A DNA stretch of 64,000 nucleotides from Halichoerus grypus (lineage: Eukaryota > Chordata > Mammalia > Carnivora > Phocidae): contig NC_135717.1 in NCBI RefSeq assembly GCF_964656455.1, positions 7,841,033 through 7,905,032 of the forward strand. The letters run 5' to 3'. The translations under genes were made by a program, and so were the position numbers. The notes below the pieces were generated by a model that was not told the DNA's origin, ran no database searches, and was given only the letters and a program-made list of their open reading frames with translations. Positions 32,396 through 44,600 of the stretch are shown here, piece after piece; the stretch's first letter is position 1, and every line of letters starts with the position of its first letter.

Positions 32396-35035
32396 TTGGC
32401 CGAGCTTTTTGGAAGAACTGACTGCCTTCCCTGAATCATGCTTCCTTGCGTCTAGGGCCTTCTGCAACCTGCGAGGTCAGGCTTCTGCCTCACTTACCTC
32501 TCAGAGACTCTTCTCACTGAGTGACCTCTGCGCAGGTGATATCCTCGTAGAGTTTATTTCTACTTCCCCAGACACTGACAAAGAGCGGGAACCTGATCTG
32601 TTTCTTGAACCAATGAATGATGGCAGAGGCAGTTTTTATGTGTGTGAGACATGAGGTTCAGCCAGGGGATGTATGGTTATAACCCCATTGCATAGATGAG
32701 TGACTGAGGCTTAGAGAAATGTTGGTTTTTATGTGAGTTCCCGCCAGAGCCAATGGGAGAGGTGGAGGCCGAGTGACAGGAAAAGGAAAATGCTGGCTGA
32801 GCTGGAGAGAACATTCCATGGGGCCTGACCACTCGGTCACTTCTAACACCTGCCTCTTCCCTGCATCTTTGGTAAACTTTGGCCTGGGGTGGGGGGCGGG
32901 GAGAACGAGCTGGGGGCCTCTTCCGTTGAGCATCTGCTCTTGTTCTCAGTTTCCACGGACAGCGTGGCCTCGCCGATGAGGTTCCGGGCCCTTTGATACT
33001 CCGTCCCAGCCTGGAGGGTTTCCAGCCGTCGGGATGGGTTTTGTTGTCGGACAAGCATCTTTCGGCACCTCCCGTCATGCTGTGTGGGGCTGTAAATATC
33101 CACACATGTCACCTGCCTTTTCTTTTTCTGGGAAGCGCTTGCACGGGGGCTGGCCCAGGTCACTGGCGCATCTTCTGGCTGCTGGGCTGTCTGCACATCC
33201 GGGGGGGCTCTCACCACCTCCCTTGGCCACTGCTTCTTCACCCCTGGGCATTTCACAGGGAACGGCAGGGGCCAGAGTGATGCCACAGGAGACGATTGCC
33301 AAGCTCGTGAATTTTCTGAGACTCTTCTGAGACCCACAATCTTAGGGAGTGATGCCCCTGGGAACCTCTTAGGGATCCAAACCTCTGAGAGGTCCAGGAC
33401 AGGCCACAATCAACCAGCCAGAAAGTGGGCTCATTGGACCAGGCATTTCTCTACTAAAGCCTGCTTCTCTCCTGACCCGAAGCTCAGTCTTTTCTAGAAA
33501 GAGGAGGGGGCCTGTGGGGAAAGGCCCCCACTCCTACCCATCGTGGCCTGAGAAGACCAAGTCAGGTCATGGGGCCAAAGACACGTGAATGGAGGAGGTG
33601 GGGAAGCCAGAGAGCTGTTGCAGATTGGGTTTCCCGGGGTGCAGGTTTTAGAGGAAGGCGTGTGAGGGAGGTCCGTTGGGGGCACACTGAGGCTCAAGAC
33701 CTGTTATGGGAAGGGAAGCAGGGATGGATGAAACAGCATGAGAATCTGGGCCGCAGTGCAGCCTCGGTTAAGGCCTCAGCCCATCCCACGGAAGCTCTGA
33801 GGTGGGACGACCCTTCTGAACAGCCCTAAATTGGGGACGAAGGGGTTGGGCCTTCACACCCTCCAGTTGGCTGATGATGGGCTGTGGCTGCCCAGAGAGG
33901 GCCATGACCTTGGGTGAGGACACCGTCTCCGCTGAGGCAATTCTCAAAAGGGCTGACGGAGGCGAGCTGCCAGCCCACAGCTTCCCAGCAGCTGGGGGTG
34001 AAGCCTGCATCCTGAAGGGGGGCCTGGCCAGGGCAGCCTCCACAGGGAGAGCCTCAGCTGCTGCCCGAGGGCGCTCCAAACATCCTGGTTCCCACACAGG
34101 AGAAACGTAATCTGTACCTTTTGTTGTCCTCCATACAAAAGGCCACAGAATTTGTGATCAAGTAGACAGACAAAACAGGTCACAGGCTGCTACCTCACAA
34201 GGGTGTGGGGACGGCAGATGCCGCACAGCCTCCCTGCTCAGTGAGTGGTGGCTGCTGTTTTCCTATGTGCCAGGGGGAAGGAAGCCTCAGGCTCTGGGAA
34301 ACGAAGTTCTAGCTGCAGAGCACACAGTTCCTTCTCACAGTCCAAAGTGAGGTAGCCAAAAGTCGGGGAGGGCCTCCCAGAGGAAGTCTGAGGGCTGTGG
34401 GCACCCCGTCCTCGCCGTGAGATCCTGTCACTTCCGCAGGGTCCTCTCACGCTCCCATGACCTTCTGCAGGACTGCCCCGTGGCCCGTATCGGCCCCCCA
34501 CTTGGAAACACCGAGGCTGGTCTGGCGGCTCCTTGGATGGCAGGGCAGGGCCCGATGGCCCAGACGGCAGCCTGGAGTTGGGAGGGCAAAGAGCGCTTAG
34601 GAGTTCCCATGGAACATTCTAGATCCTCTGCATGGGTGGTCCTCTCCCCTTGCATTGGGAGCTTTGCTAGGACCAGACACACACGGAGGAACATTTCTAC
34701 CTGCAGAGAGCCTGGGCCTGCAGAGCCGATGTAGGGCTGATTCTGAGGGTTCAGGTGTTCAAGAGGGGGGTTCAGTCCCAGGAGCCCCTTGCTCTGTGGC
34801 TTCTGGTGCCTTTCCAACCCCAAACTCCCTGGCAGGTGGCAGAGGGTTAGCTGGGTGTCTGCCTCCAGCCCTTGACCACTGAGGTAACATCTCAAGGCTG
34901 ATAGTGGAATTTGAGCAGGGACTGGATAGCCTGGTGCGTCTACCCCGGCCCGTCTGCCTCCAGAGAGGCTGTGGTGGCAGCCCCCAGCCAGAGATACCTG
35001 GGTCCTTACATCCTGGGTAGATGCTTCAGTTTTTT
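32396..35035. other. Unique intron
   Basis: A short antisense MIR piece lies at 32665-32745 (ccattgcatagatgagtgac). The remainder, including overlapping open frames on both strands near 32.7-33.4 and 34.4-34.9 kb, shows no recognisable domain, repeat or exon. Confidence 0.45.
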
Positions 35036-35046
35036 CAGATCACTGC

Positions 35047-35255
35047 TTATTTTATTTTATTTTATTATTTTGTTTTTTTTAGAGAGAGAGAGAGGGGGCA
35101 GGGACGGGGCAGAAGGAGAGGGAGAGAGAGAATCTTAAGCAGACTCTGCACTGAGCCTGGAGCCCGACAAGAGGCTCGATTTCACGACCCCGAGATCATG
35201 ACCTGAGCCAAAATCAAGAGTAGGATGCTTAACCATCTGAGCCAGCCAGGTGTCC
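35047..35255 (-). mobile_element. CAN SINE, minus strand
   Basis: It runs from a (TTTTA)n-like tail through gagagagagagagggggc to the diverged head gccagccaggtgtcc. Confidence 0.9.
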
Positions 35256-36070
35256 TGGCTTTCCCTTTTGTATCTCATCGGACCCCACCCCCGACCTGGT
35301 GGCTGTGTGTAGGTCCTGCTGGGTATTTGCAGCCCCCCCATCATGCAGCATCTCTGCTCTGTTTCCCCAGTCCTTTACCAGACCAGACACGCCACGGTGG
35401 CCTCCGACCTTGCTACCCTTCCCGCTTCTCCCACCCTGCTGGTGGGTGAACCACGCGGGGACTGACGCAGGGCTTCTGTCTATAGCTGATTTGCCTTTGG
35501 GGCTCCGTTCAAACGTTTTTCTTCCAAGGCCATGTGACTCACCAAAACAAGCTTGGGGGTCCCCAGGAGCCCAGAATGTTCTCTCTGCCCCATTTTAACA
35601 GAGTCGCAGCCCCTGGGCCCTGGGCATGTGGAAGGGGAGGGGAGAGAGCTCCCGCTTTCCTGCTCACCCAGCACACTGGTCTCTTCCACACCTGTGCAGA
35701 GCACTGGGAAGCGTGCGGTGGTGATATAAGGCATCAGGCCCCTTCCCATGTAACCCGGAAACCCAGGGACAGCGTGTGGCGGTTTTACACACAGGACAAG
35801 CAGAACGGAGAACAGAACCTCACTTCTCAGAGGGCCTCCGCAAGGCCTCCCGGAGTGCAAGAATGAGCCGGACCAGCTGGCTCCGGGCAGGGGCACAGTG
35901 GCCTCCTGCCCTGCCGACCCCCCTCCTCCCTGTTGTCATTGCTTTGCCCGAGGTGGCTCAGTTTTCCAGCTAGGGCTCCCGGCCCCGGGGATCTGGGCGT
36001 GGCTGGTGGTCCTTCATGCCCACCACATGCCCACCACTCTCTGCCGAAGGATTCTGTCCCCCTCGCCTGC
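35256..36070. other. Unique intronic sequence
   Basis: GC-rich sequence without a recognised family or coding signal. Confidence 0.4.
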
Positions 36071-36074
36071 GAGG

Positions 36075-36315
36075 ACGGTGGAAAGAACACGGACTTCAGC
36101 CCAGACCAAGGGTTGACATCCTGGTTCCATGTACCCACTCCATCCGCGAGTCACTTGCTCAGTCCGAACCTGTTTCTTCCTCTGCAAAGTGGGCACAATG
36201 ATAACCGTCTTGGACTGTAGATCAGATAAAGTGAATAAAAAGTACCCGATGTGCCACAGTCCGTGGCACAGAGTGGGCCCTTAATACGTGGTTCCTGTTA
36301 CTGTTGTTATGCTCC
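36075..36315 (+). mobile_element. MIR, long copy, plus strand
   Basis: It has the 5' part (aacacggacttcagccca), core (gagtcacttgctcagtccga, cctctgcaaagtgggcac) and 3' end (ggcacagagtgggcccttaa). Confidence 0.8.
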
Positions 36316-36439
36316 TTACTTGCCTGTTGCTAGGCACAGTGGCATTAGAAATACACATTGACTGATTCTGGGGTCTTCCTCTTTAGAATGTGGATGCTTA
36401 GGGCCAAAATGAACCGCAGAATTGAGGTTATGTCCTGGT

Positions 36440-36527
36440 ATGTCTGTGTGTGTTTGTGTGTGTGTGAGAGAGAGAGAGAGATAGAGAAAGAGATATTCCA
36501 CCTCTGCTTTTTTTTTTTTTTTTTTTT
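36440..36527. repeat. Compound (GT)n-(GA)n followed by poly-T
   Basis: A GT run passes into a GA run at about 36465, and a 20-base T run follows at 36508-36527. Confidence 0.9.
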
Positions 36528-36824
36528 ATCGTGACCGGGGTGTGAGTACAACATGGGACTTATGCCCATGGATTCCTTGGGGACAAGGGGCCACAGAAAT
36601 GGGATTGACTCAGCTTCCAGGGAGCCTGAGCAGTCCTGACTGGTACCCCCGGGCTGAGGGCCTAGGTGAGTGACCTCACCTGCAAGAGGTTCTCTCAGGG
36701 ATTCATAGCTGGGGTCCGGGGTCCAACCGAGTTCCCCTTCGAGGCAGCCAACTAGCCCCAGAAGATGCTGTGAATGGAATTTGGGAGGTGGCAAGTGGTA
36801 GGGACAGAGCTTGGGGTGTGAGGC

Positions 36825-36930
36825 CAAGAGTTGGGACCGTTCCTGCTCACGTGACCTTTGTTAAGTCACTGGCCTATTGGTTTCTTCTCTGGAAATGGGG
36901 TTCTAGTAATCATTCTACTGGGGAGGGGGG
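36825..36930 (+). mobile_element. Diverged MIR, plus strand
   Basis: The phrase cacgtgacctttgttaagtc with ttcttctctggaaatggggt fits the MIR core. Confidence 0.5.
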
Positions 36931-37299
36931 GTGACTTTGAGGTATGCAAGCCTATGGCTCTGCGCTCCCCTCAGCGGGGCTCCCGGCTGCCTTGGAGCAA
37001 GGCCTTGTAACGACACTGAGCTCTGGTTATTGTAAACTTCCCGCAGAAGGAGGCATACCTTACCATGATGTCATGTCTAGACACCCAGGTCAGGTATAAA
37101 TTATGGAGACAAAGTAGCATGTTCAGTGGTTAACTGTAAAACTTTAACGAGAGATTTCTGTGGCTTGAACATGTGTGGGGAAGGGCTGTTCTGGGAAGAG
37201 GAGGAGAGGTGCTCACTTCCCTTTTCACTTCCTTCCGGGCTGTCTGCAGGCAGGGAGGTGAGGCCCCTAGGACTCAGCAGAGACTCTGGTCTCAGGAGG

Positions 37300-37430
37300 T
37301 GGCTTCGTCCAGTAACCCCGAGCTGGAAGCTGGAGCTCCACCCTCCTGACCTTGGGCAGGTCACAGCCTCACCGGAGCTGGGGGGCAGGGGAGGGCCTCA
37401 GTCTCTCTATCTGTAAAATGGGGGCAGGGG
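37300..37430 (+). mobile_element. MIR fragment, plus strand
   Basis: The core reads gaccttgggcaggtcacagc, then cctcagtctctctatctgt and aaaatggggg. Confidence 0.6.
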
Positions 37431-37765
37431 ATAGACTCTTCCAGCAAAAATATTGCCATGTCCTGATCCTCTACGACCTGGCAGAACAAATCAGTAGACA
37501 TGCACGTCGAGCAGAAGGAATGCCTTTTAGGGTTTGAGACCTACCTCCTGGGGGCTGTGGTGAGGAGGAATGTGGCAAGACAGAGGAACGGCTTCACAGG
37601 CTGTGAGGTGCTGGGCCGATGTGAGGGGCTGGTCTTGGAAGTCCTAGAGTCTCCTCTGGAAGGGGCTGAATGCTCCACCAGCAGCAATTTAGGGAAGATG
37701 TTTGTGAAAGAGGAGATGGGCTCTTTTTGGGTTTTTTCATTTGTTTGTTTGTTCGTTTGTTTTTC

Positions 37766-38539
37766 TGACACCAAATACGTCATCCCGACCCCGATTCTCC
37801 AATGCTCTGACACCAGCTGGGCGTCCAGCCCTTCAGGTCAGTTCTGACGCTGACTACCTGGTATCAGCACAGCCCCCACAAGGTAAAGGGCCACAAAACT
37901 GCTCCCCACTTCGGAGGCCAGCTACAAATAGGGCCCCCAGGCTTACCTGCGCTTTGGCACCCTGCTGATTCATGGGGTCGCACCACAACCCCCTCGAGGC
38001 TGATAATTCACTAGGCTGACTCCTTGAACTCCAGAGACCACTATAATGATGACCGTGGTTTTGTTAGAGAGGATGTGGCTCAGGAACAGCCACATGGAAT
38101 AGGGCAAAGTATGGGGGGAAGGGGCATGGAGCTTCCGTGGCCTCTCTGGGTACACCACCCTTCCATCACGCCATCATGTCTGCCAGCCTGAAAGCTCCCT
38201 GAGCCCCATTATAGGGAGTTCCATTACACAGGCACGATGGATGAAATCATTGGCCATTAATGATTGAGCTCAATCTCCAGCCCCTCTCCCCTCCCCAGAA
38301 TTTAGGGGTGGGGGAACTGAAAGTTCCAACCCCCTAATCACATGGCTGATTCATCTGGGGACCAGCCCCCATCCTGAAGCCACCTAGGGCCCCACCAAGA
38401 GTCACCTCGTTAGCATGAACCCAGAGGTGGGCTCGTTATAAGGAACCAAAGATGCTCGGGTCTCTCAGGAAATTCCAAGGGTTTTAGGGGCTCTGCACCA
38501 GGAACTGGCGATCAAATATAGATATTTTATTATACTACA
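37766..38539 (-). mobile_element. Endogenous retrovirus LTR, minus strand
   Basis: Read on the minus strand it starts tgtagtataataaaatatc at 38539 and ends tttggtgtca at 37766, so it has TG...CA termini and a length of about 774 bases. Internal landmarks on the + strand are attggccattaatgattgag, caatctccagcccctctccc and ggaaattccaagggttttag. A (TTTG)n tract borders it at 37741-37765. The family is familiar but I do not assign a name. Confidence 0.7.
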
Positions 38540-39165
38540 GACACGAAGACCTTCCGAGCTGGGGTTGGATACCACTGAGTGTGTTGAAGGCGCCCACCTT
38601 GGGGCCATAAGCTTGAAGCAGGGGAGGCCCTGGCATCCGGCAATGACGTTCCATGGTGCCTGCCCCCGGAGGACATCACACAGGGGCCTGTCCTTGGACA
38701 GCACATACGTCACCGCACAGGGCTTTGCTCCAGTCATGCATGTGACTGAGCGATGGCAGAGCGTTGGAACAGGGTGGCTGGCTTTGCGTGATGCTAATAC
38801 CTTCACTGTGGGGGGAGATCCATTCAATCCCGGGTGGCACAGGATAGTAGACCATGTGTGCTGAGGATACGGAGCTCTGTGATCCCGGTACCTGTGGGTC
38901 AGCGTCATGTTCATCCTGCCACGGGAAAACGATCCCCAGGAGACCACAGAGCAGCTGGGATGAGGACATCCCTTCCCTCGGCCAAACGTTCCACCACCAA
39001 ATTGCATTTATGAAGTGCCCACATGCTCTGAGGAGCCCATAAACACTGGAATCTATGGCGCAAAGGCTTACTCCTTCCAGCTGGAGTGTTGCGGGGCCCC
39101 ACTGGGCCCTTGGGCTGTGGAGGTAGTGCATTTGGCCCTAGGTCCCCTGTTCCCCCAAGAACCTC
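38540..39165 (-). mobile_element. Probable retroviral internal remnant next to the LTR
   Basis: The minus strand upstream of the LTR carries two broken overlapping frames (39007-38465 and 39131-38676) in unusually open sequence. Position and orientation are those of a provirus 3' part leading into its 3' LTR. The frames look like a decayed pol-to-env junction, but I see no decisive catalytic motif. No intact viral gene is present. Confidence 0.4.
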
Positions 39166-39464
39166 CTAAATGTTCTTTATGACCAAGCACTGCCTGGAGT
39201 TTTCCTCAAGAGGGGCTGCATTTCCTGACGTGCAGTTGGAATGTTCCAGAATCCCTGTGCTGTGCTCTGCTTTGAACAGTTATTTATTGCCTGGGCCTCT
39301 CATTCAGTGCTTCTCTCACCGGTTTGGGATTTTCTTCTTTTTCTCCTCGTTGCCTACGTGTGTATCTTCTCAACTAGTCTGTGAGCTGCCCAAGAGTTGG
39401 AACTTTCTCTGCTGCTTTTTGGTCTGCAAGGACTACCACCCCCCAGAGGAGGAAAAAAAAACAG
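39166..39464. other. Intronic sequence, nothing certain
   Basis: A weak plus-strand L2-like end may lie at 39310-39420 (ctagtctgtgagctgccc). Otherwise unrecognised. Confidence 0.35.
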
Positions 39465-39670
39465 GGTTTGGAGGCTCCAGACCTACAGTCAAATCTGGCC
39501 TCACTACCAACTATGAAATTTTGGACAAAGCAAATGACTTCCCTAAGCCTCGCTTTCCCCATCAGTGAAATGGGAAAATTAAGGCTTACCCTGCAGGGGT
39601 GTTAGGAGGTCTAGGGTCTCCCTGAAAGCACCTGGCTCAGTGCGGAGCACCTGGTGAACACCCAGGGCAT
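39465..39670 (+). mobile_element. MIR, plus strand
   Basis: It reads aaattttggacaaagcaaat, cttccctaagcctcgctttc, atcagtgaaatgggaaaat and cacctggctcagtgcgg in MIR order. Confidence 0.75.
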
Positions 39671-39976
39671 TAGATGATTAGGTGACGATCGAGCACATGG
39701 ATAGTACATGATTGATCCTGGACGGGAAATCAGGTATCACCTGTCTGTAGTTCCTTATCACACTCACTAAGGAGGAAATGAATGAAGAATCGATCAAAAT
39801 ATGGGGTTGCTGCGGCTGACTCTGGGATCGGGCCTGGGCATGATGAGAAGCAGGTGGCCAGCCAGTTGGTTGGGCAGCAGAAGAGTCCTCATTCAAAGGC
39901 CAAGGGCAAAGAGGGGATTTCGGGGGCCATTCAGTCACAGGGTGGACTCACGGAGCGGGGGCGTGTCTGTATGCTT

Positions 39977-40290
39977 TGTGTGTGTGTGTGTATTTTCTGC
40001 ACCGTGAGGATCTGTGCTGTGTTTATGGTGTGTGCACGCACTGAGCAGGTATAGGATGTGTGCGGTGGTTATGTATAGTGTTCATGTGTGCGTAACACGA
40101 GTGCGTATGCACGTGCGCGTGTGTGGGTGTACTGTGTGCGGTCGGTGTGCATGATGGGGGGCGTATGTTAGTATGTGGATTGTAAAGTATTGTGTGTCTG
40201 TGTGGTGTGTGTGACTTACGAGTGCAGTGTTTGTGTGTGTGCATTAGTGTGCAGTGTGTGAGGTTTACATATGTGTGTGCTACGTGCAGA
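39977..40290. repeat. Long GT-rich imperfect repeat
   Basis: About 310 bases are dominated by tgtgtg, gtgcgtat and gtgtgtgc words with frequent interruptions. The alternating purine-pyrimidine pattern favours Z-DNA. Confidence 0.8.
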
Positions 40291-40472
40291 TGGGTCATGA
40301 GTGTGTAGTAGGCCCTCAGTGATGTTCTCTTAGGCTGGGGAGATTCTCCTGAGAAAACGTGTCCACCTTCGTACATGGAGGGTGTACATCTGGCCACCTG
40401 CCTTCTGGAAGCTTAGTGGAGGAGTGGGGCTGGCTGGCGAGCGCTTGAAATTCGATGTATAAACTTGCCCTT

Positions 40473-40699
40473 AACCCGTTGTTTTTTTTTTTTTTTAAGG
40501 TTTTATTTATTTATTTGACAGAGAGAGACACAGCGAGAGAGGGAACACAAGCAGGGGGAGTGGGAGAGGGAGAAGCAGGCCTCCTGCTGAGCAGGGAGCC
40601 CGATGTGAGACTCGATCCCAGGACCCTGGGATCATGACCTGAGCCGAAGGCAGACGCTTAACGACTGAGCCACCCAGGTGCCCCAACCCATTGTTTTTT
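40473..40699 (-). mobile_element. CAN SINE, minus strand, 15-bp duplication
   Basis: The body is about 40488-40684. Flanks aacccgttgtttttt (40473) and aacccattgtttttt (40685) differ at one CpG base. Confidence 0.95.
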
Positions 40700-41055
40700 A
40701 CTCTGGTTTTCTCACTCTGTCATACCTGCTGTCCTTCCATCATGACATTCCCCGTTTTTCCTCTCCTGAGAGTAAGCCCCAGTTTTCTGCCTGAGCGGAC
40801 AGACCCTCCGCCTTTACAGACTTTGCACCTGTGCTGTTTTTAGCTCCTTCGTGAATCTTCCCTTTTCAGAGTACCGGACACGCTGCCTTCTGGGGGAGGG
40901 GCGTTCTGCAGCACAAATGGGCTTTCTGCTGCTCTCCCCGCTGCTGACTTAGGACTCACATTCTCAGGTTGGCGGTCAGCTCTCAGTCATCCATTTGTTT
41001 GCTCTTACCACGTTTTCACCTGCTGGTGACGCCCTTCCTATTTTCTTTCTCCTTG
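40700..41055. other. Intronic sequence between SINEs
   Basis: Possibly diverged plus-strand L2 (ttgcacctgtgctgttttta), otherwise unrecognised. Confidence 0.35.
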
Positions 41056-41285
41056 TCAATTTATACCTTTTTTTTTTTTAAAGATTATTTATTTATTTAT
41101 TTGACAGAGACAGACACAGTGAGAGAGGAAACACAAGCAGGGGGAGTGGGAGAGGGAGAAGCAGGCTTCCCGCGGAGCAGGGAGCCGGATGCGGGGCTCG
41201 ATCCCAGAACCCTGGGATCATGACCCGAGCCGAAGACAGACGTTTAACGACTGAGCCACCCAGGCGCCCCTCAATTTATACCTTT
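41056..41285 (-). mobile_element. CAN SINE, minus strand, perfect 15-bp duplication
   Basis: The body is 41071-41270. The word tcaatttataccttt is identical at 41056-41070 and 41271-41285. This copy is close in sequence to the one 600 bases upstream. Confidence 0.96.
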
Positions 41286-41667
41286 AAAAACCCCAACTCA
41301 TTCCGCCACTTCAGCGGGGAGGTTTCAGGAGAGTGTGGGGGTAAATGTGGACCTGCTTTCTGCGCCAAACACAGGGGAGCCGACGGAAATGCCATGACCC
41401 TTTGTGGGGGTAGTTCACAACACAGGGCACTTGGGCTCAGCAACCCTTAGTACTTCTTACCATCCTAGGGGGCAAATTAAATTCTTAATTTGTAAACCTT
41501 ATATAAGGAATATTGCAAACTTACTGAGAAGTACATAAAACACCCTTAAAATACTTATGTAGGAGCCATCACTGAAATTCAACAGTTAGCATTATGCCAA
41601 ATTTGCTTCAGGACAGATTTTTCTCTTTAATTTTTACTTTAAAATAATTCAGGACACAGTGTATTTT

Positions 41668-41890
41668 ATTTTATTTTATTTTATTTATTTTTAAAGATTT
41701 ATTTATATTAGAGAGAGAAAGAGAAAGAGAGCATGAGCAGGGGGAGGGGCAGAGGGAGAGGGAGAGGGAGAGAAGCAGACTCCTGCTGAGCATGGAGCCT
41801 GACTCGGGCTTGATCCCACAACCCTGAGATCACGACCTGAGCCAAAATCAAGAGTTGGAGGCTTAACCAACTGTGCCACCCAGGTACCCT
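41668..41890 (-). mobile_element. CAN SINE, minus strand
   Basis: It has a (TTTTA)n tail on the left and the head gccacccaggtaccc on the right. Flanks ggacacagtgtatttta and gggacagttgtatttta are a decayed duplication. Confidence 0.92.
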
Positions 41891-43016
41891 GGGACAGTTG
41901 TATTTTAAAGCTCTAAAATGTCACAGGTATGGCTAAAGTCAGGGACAGCTAAAGCTGTAATAATATTCTATAATATATATTATTATATAACTATATATAA
42001 TATGTTAGTATATTTATTCATTTATGTCTGTAAATAATATATGTGTTTGAAAATTTGTATACATGATGTTCTGCCCAATTCATCCTTTTACAGTTTACTT
42101 TTCCACTTAAAATATTTGAGATCTATTTGTTTGACTGTTTAAGCTGTAGCTCATCTATTTTAACTGCTTTATAGTGTTCACCTGCATGAATACACTATAG
42201 TTTTTTTTATCACACCTGTTCTGAAAGACATACTGCTTCTACTTTTTCACAATTACAAGCAGGACCACAGAGAATACCCTAGGATCCTTGTGCATGTGAA
42301 CAAAGACTTGCCCAGACTGAGAATGTTTATCTTTACCTTTTGTAGAAGTTGTCAGATTGCTCTCCAAACTCATTGTTCCAAGGTCTACCCTACCGGCAGT
42401 GTACATAAGTTCCCCATTGCTCCATATCCTAGCCAATATTCCGTGTTACCCAACCTGATTTTTTGTACCTGATGGATGAGAAATTGTATATCATTTTAAA
42501 GATTTGCATTCCCCTAATATATCTGAGTTTCAGCTTCTTTCAGTTTTTGTTTGTCCAAAAATCACTGTAACTAGCCATGACTCTTGAACGATAGTTTAGT
42601 TGGGTATAAAATTCTAGGTTGATGATGATTTTCCCTCTGCACTTTGGGGACCTTATTTCATTATCCTCTGGCCTCTGTTGTTGCTGTGGAGAGATCTGAA
42701 GATGTTTTGGAGATAACTCAACCTTTTTATTCAGTTAATTGTTAAGATTTTGTCTGTCTTTAGTATTCTGCAGATTACTGTGGCTTGTCTAGATATGAAG
42801 AGGCTAACTTCTCTGTTTGGGACTCACTGTGATACTTGAATTCTTGAATTGATATATGAAGATCCATGTATTTTTAAATCCATTCGAGGAAACCCCAAGT
42901 CATTATCTCTTCAAGTGTTGCCTCTTTGCCATTTTCTTTATTCTTTGCTCTGGATCTCCTTGTAGACAGAAAGAATCCTCATTCTCTTCTCCATGTCTCC
43001 AAACCACCCTAAACCC

Positions 43017-43065
43017 CTGAGATCAAGAGTTGGACGCTTAACAGACTGAGCCACCCAGGCGCCCC
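43017..43065 (-). mobile_element. 49-bp CAN SINE head only
   Basis: Only the tRNA-like head is present (cctgagatcaagagttgg to ccacccaggcgcccc), without the CT-rich body or tail. Confidence 0.85.
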
Positions 43066-43679
43066 TGTTCTGCCATTTTTTGTGGTACGCTTATCTTTGT
43101 CACAGCTTGTTTTCCTGAGAATCCCTTGCAGCCTGGATTGTGGAACCATTCTTCCACAGAGTTTTACATTCACTCTAGAGTATCACTGGGCAGGAATAGA
43201 TTTTTATGTTAATTTCTTGGTTTGTGGGTTTCTAAGATTAATTCAGACCCCAGACCCATACAAGGCATGGGTTTGAGGTTTGGGTGTATCAGGAGAGATT
43301 CTTCCCTCCCCATGCTGACTGGCAGGTAGTCTTCTAGCAAACCTTTCATGGAGGTTGCTGTCCTTCCTCATTTTGTGGACCCTGAGAGAATTTGGGTGTG
43401 AAGATCTCACACGGAAGCAGCCAGATTACTAAGGTGATAACCAGCCTTCAATCCAAAGTCAGTTACAGTGGCCACTCATATGGTGGCTACTCAATTTTAG
43501 TTTCCTCTTTATTCTTGTAAGCATCTCCTTTCTTTCTTGGGAACTCAACTGTACATTTAAAATTATTTTTTTAAATATTTTATCTAGCATTCCTATGTGT
43601 TTATAGCAAGGGGTTTTTCTGATTTTCCTATACCCCATCTTGTTAGAACCAGGGATCTCTACCTAATCTCCTTAAGCCT

Positions 43680-43810
43680 AAATTTCTCCCTTGCTGGAGT
43701 AGGAAGAATGTTGCCTTCTATAAAGGGTTATCAGGACTAGGTAAGGATTTACATAAGTAAATGGTACATACTCAGTAAATGCTAGCTATAATGGTTGCAT
43801 TGATAACATA
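43680..43810 (+). mobile_element. MIR 3' part, plus strand
   Basis: The words aaagggttatcaggactagg and tacatactcagtaaatgcta fit the MIR 3' half. Confidence 0.5.
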
Positions 43811-44034
43811 TGTGTTTTCTCTCTTTATTGATATTTTTGTGTGGCCTAGATGGAGGGCTTTGAAAATAAAATAGCTAATTTTTTTTCATGCAAGTTAGGA
43901 TCTTTACTTGTGCCAAATTTATCCTGAGAAGGAGGTAGAAGAAAAAGCAATGAAACTAAAAGTTAGTGTTCAGGTTATGCTAATCATGCTAGTCTCATAT
44001 CATCCCTATAATAAGCCCATGATGTAGGATGTTG

Positions 44035-44410
44035 TAATGGTCAGGATGGACCAGGTTACCCTTTGGTAACAAAGAGCTCCAAGATTTCAGGGGGTTGAGC
44101 CGACAAAACTTTCTTTCTTACTCGAGCCACATGTCTGGGGTTGGTCAGCAGAGGGTCTGGCATCATAGGGCTCCTTAGGGCTCTGGGTTGACGGAAGTCC
44201 CTCCATCTTGCAGCTGCACCATCTGCAATGGGTGGGAGACTGGAAAGTGGTACATGGACTTTTCACCACCTCAACTTCTCATAACTTCTTGGCCCAAACT
44301 AGTTATGTGGCCAACTGGTCAACTCTAAGGAGTCAAGGGAAGAAAATGGGATATTGGGTGACTACATCTGCCTCTGCCACAGGTGGAGTAGGAGAAAATG
44401 GACTTTTCTG
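44035..44410. repeat. Old LTR-like interspersed repeat
   Basis: The run gtaatggtcaggatggacca, ctttggtaacaaagagctcc and ttactcgagccacatgtctg is a familiar dispersed mammalian repeat, probably of LTR type. Name withheld. Confidence 0.4.
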
Positions 44411-44424
44411 ACACCTTCTAAGTA

Positions 44425-44600
44425 TCCAGCACTGTGCCAGGCACATTTCCCATTCTTTCTCAACTCTCAGCAAGGCTGCTAGGTAGCTTTGTGCGTGAAG
44501 AACCCGGGGCTCAGAGAGGTTAAGGAACTCATGCAAGAGGCCATATCTAATTAGTGGCAACGCCAAAATTTTCAATTCTACCTTCTGACTCCATATCGTG
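44425..44600 (-). mobile_element. MIR, minus strand
   Basis: It reads ccagcactgtgccaggcaca, ggggctcagagaggttaagg and aactcatgcaagaggcca. Confidence 0.82.

Larger units (their letters stand above)
41490..43260 (-). mobile_element. HAL1/L1-like LINE, antisense
   Basis: It starts gcaaacttactgagaagtac with cagttagcattatgccaaat, then runs through ctactttttcacaattacaa, ccattgctccatatcctagc and ggtataaaattctaggttga. The order fits an old L1 or HAL1 in reverse. Two SINE copies interrupt it. An AT-rich patch lies at 41955-42010. Confidence 0.6.
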
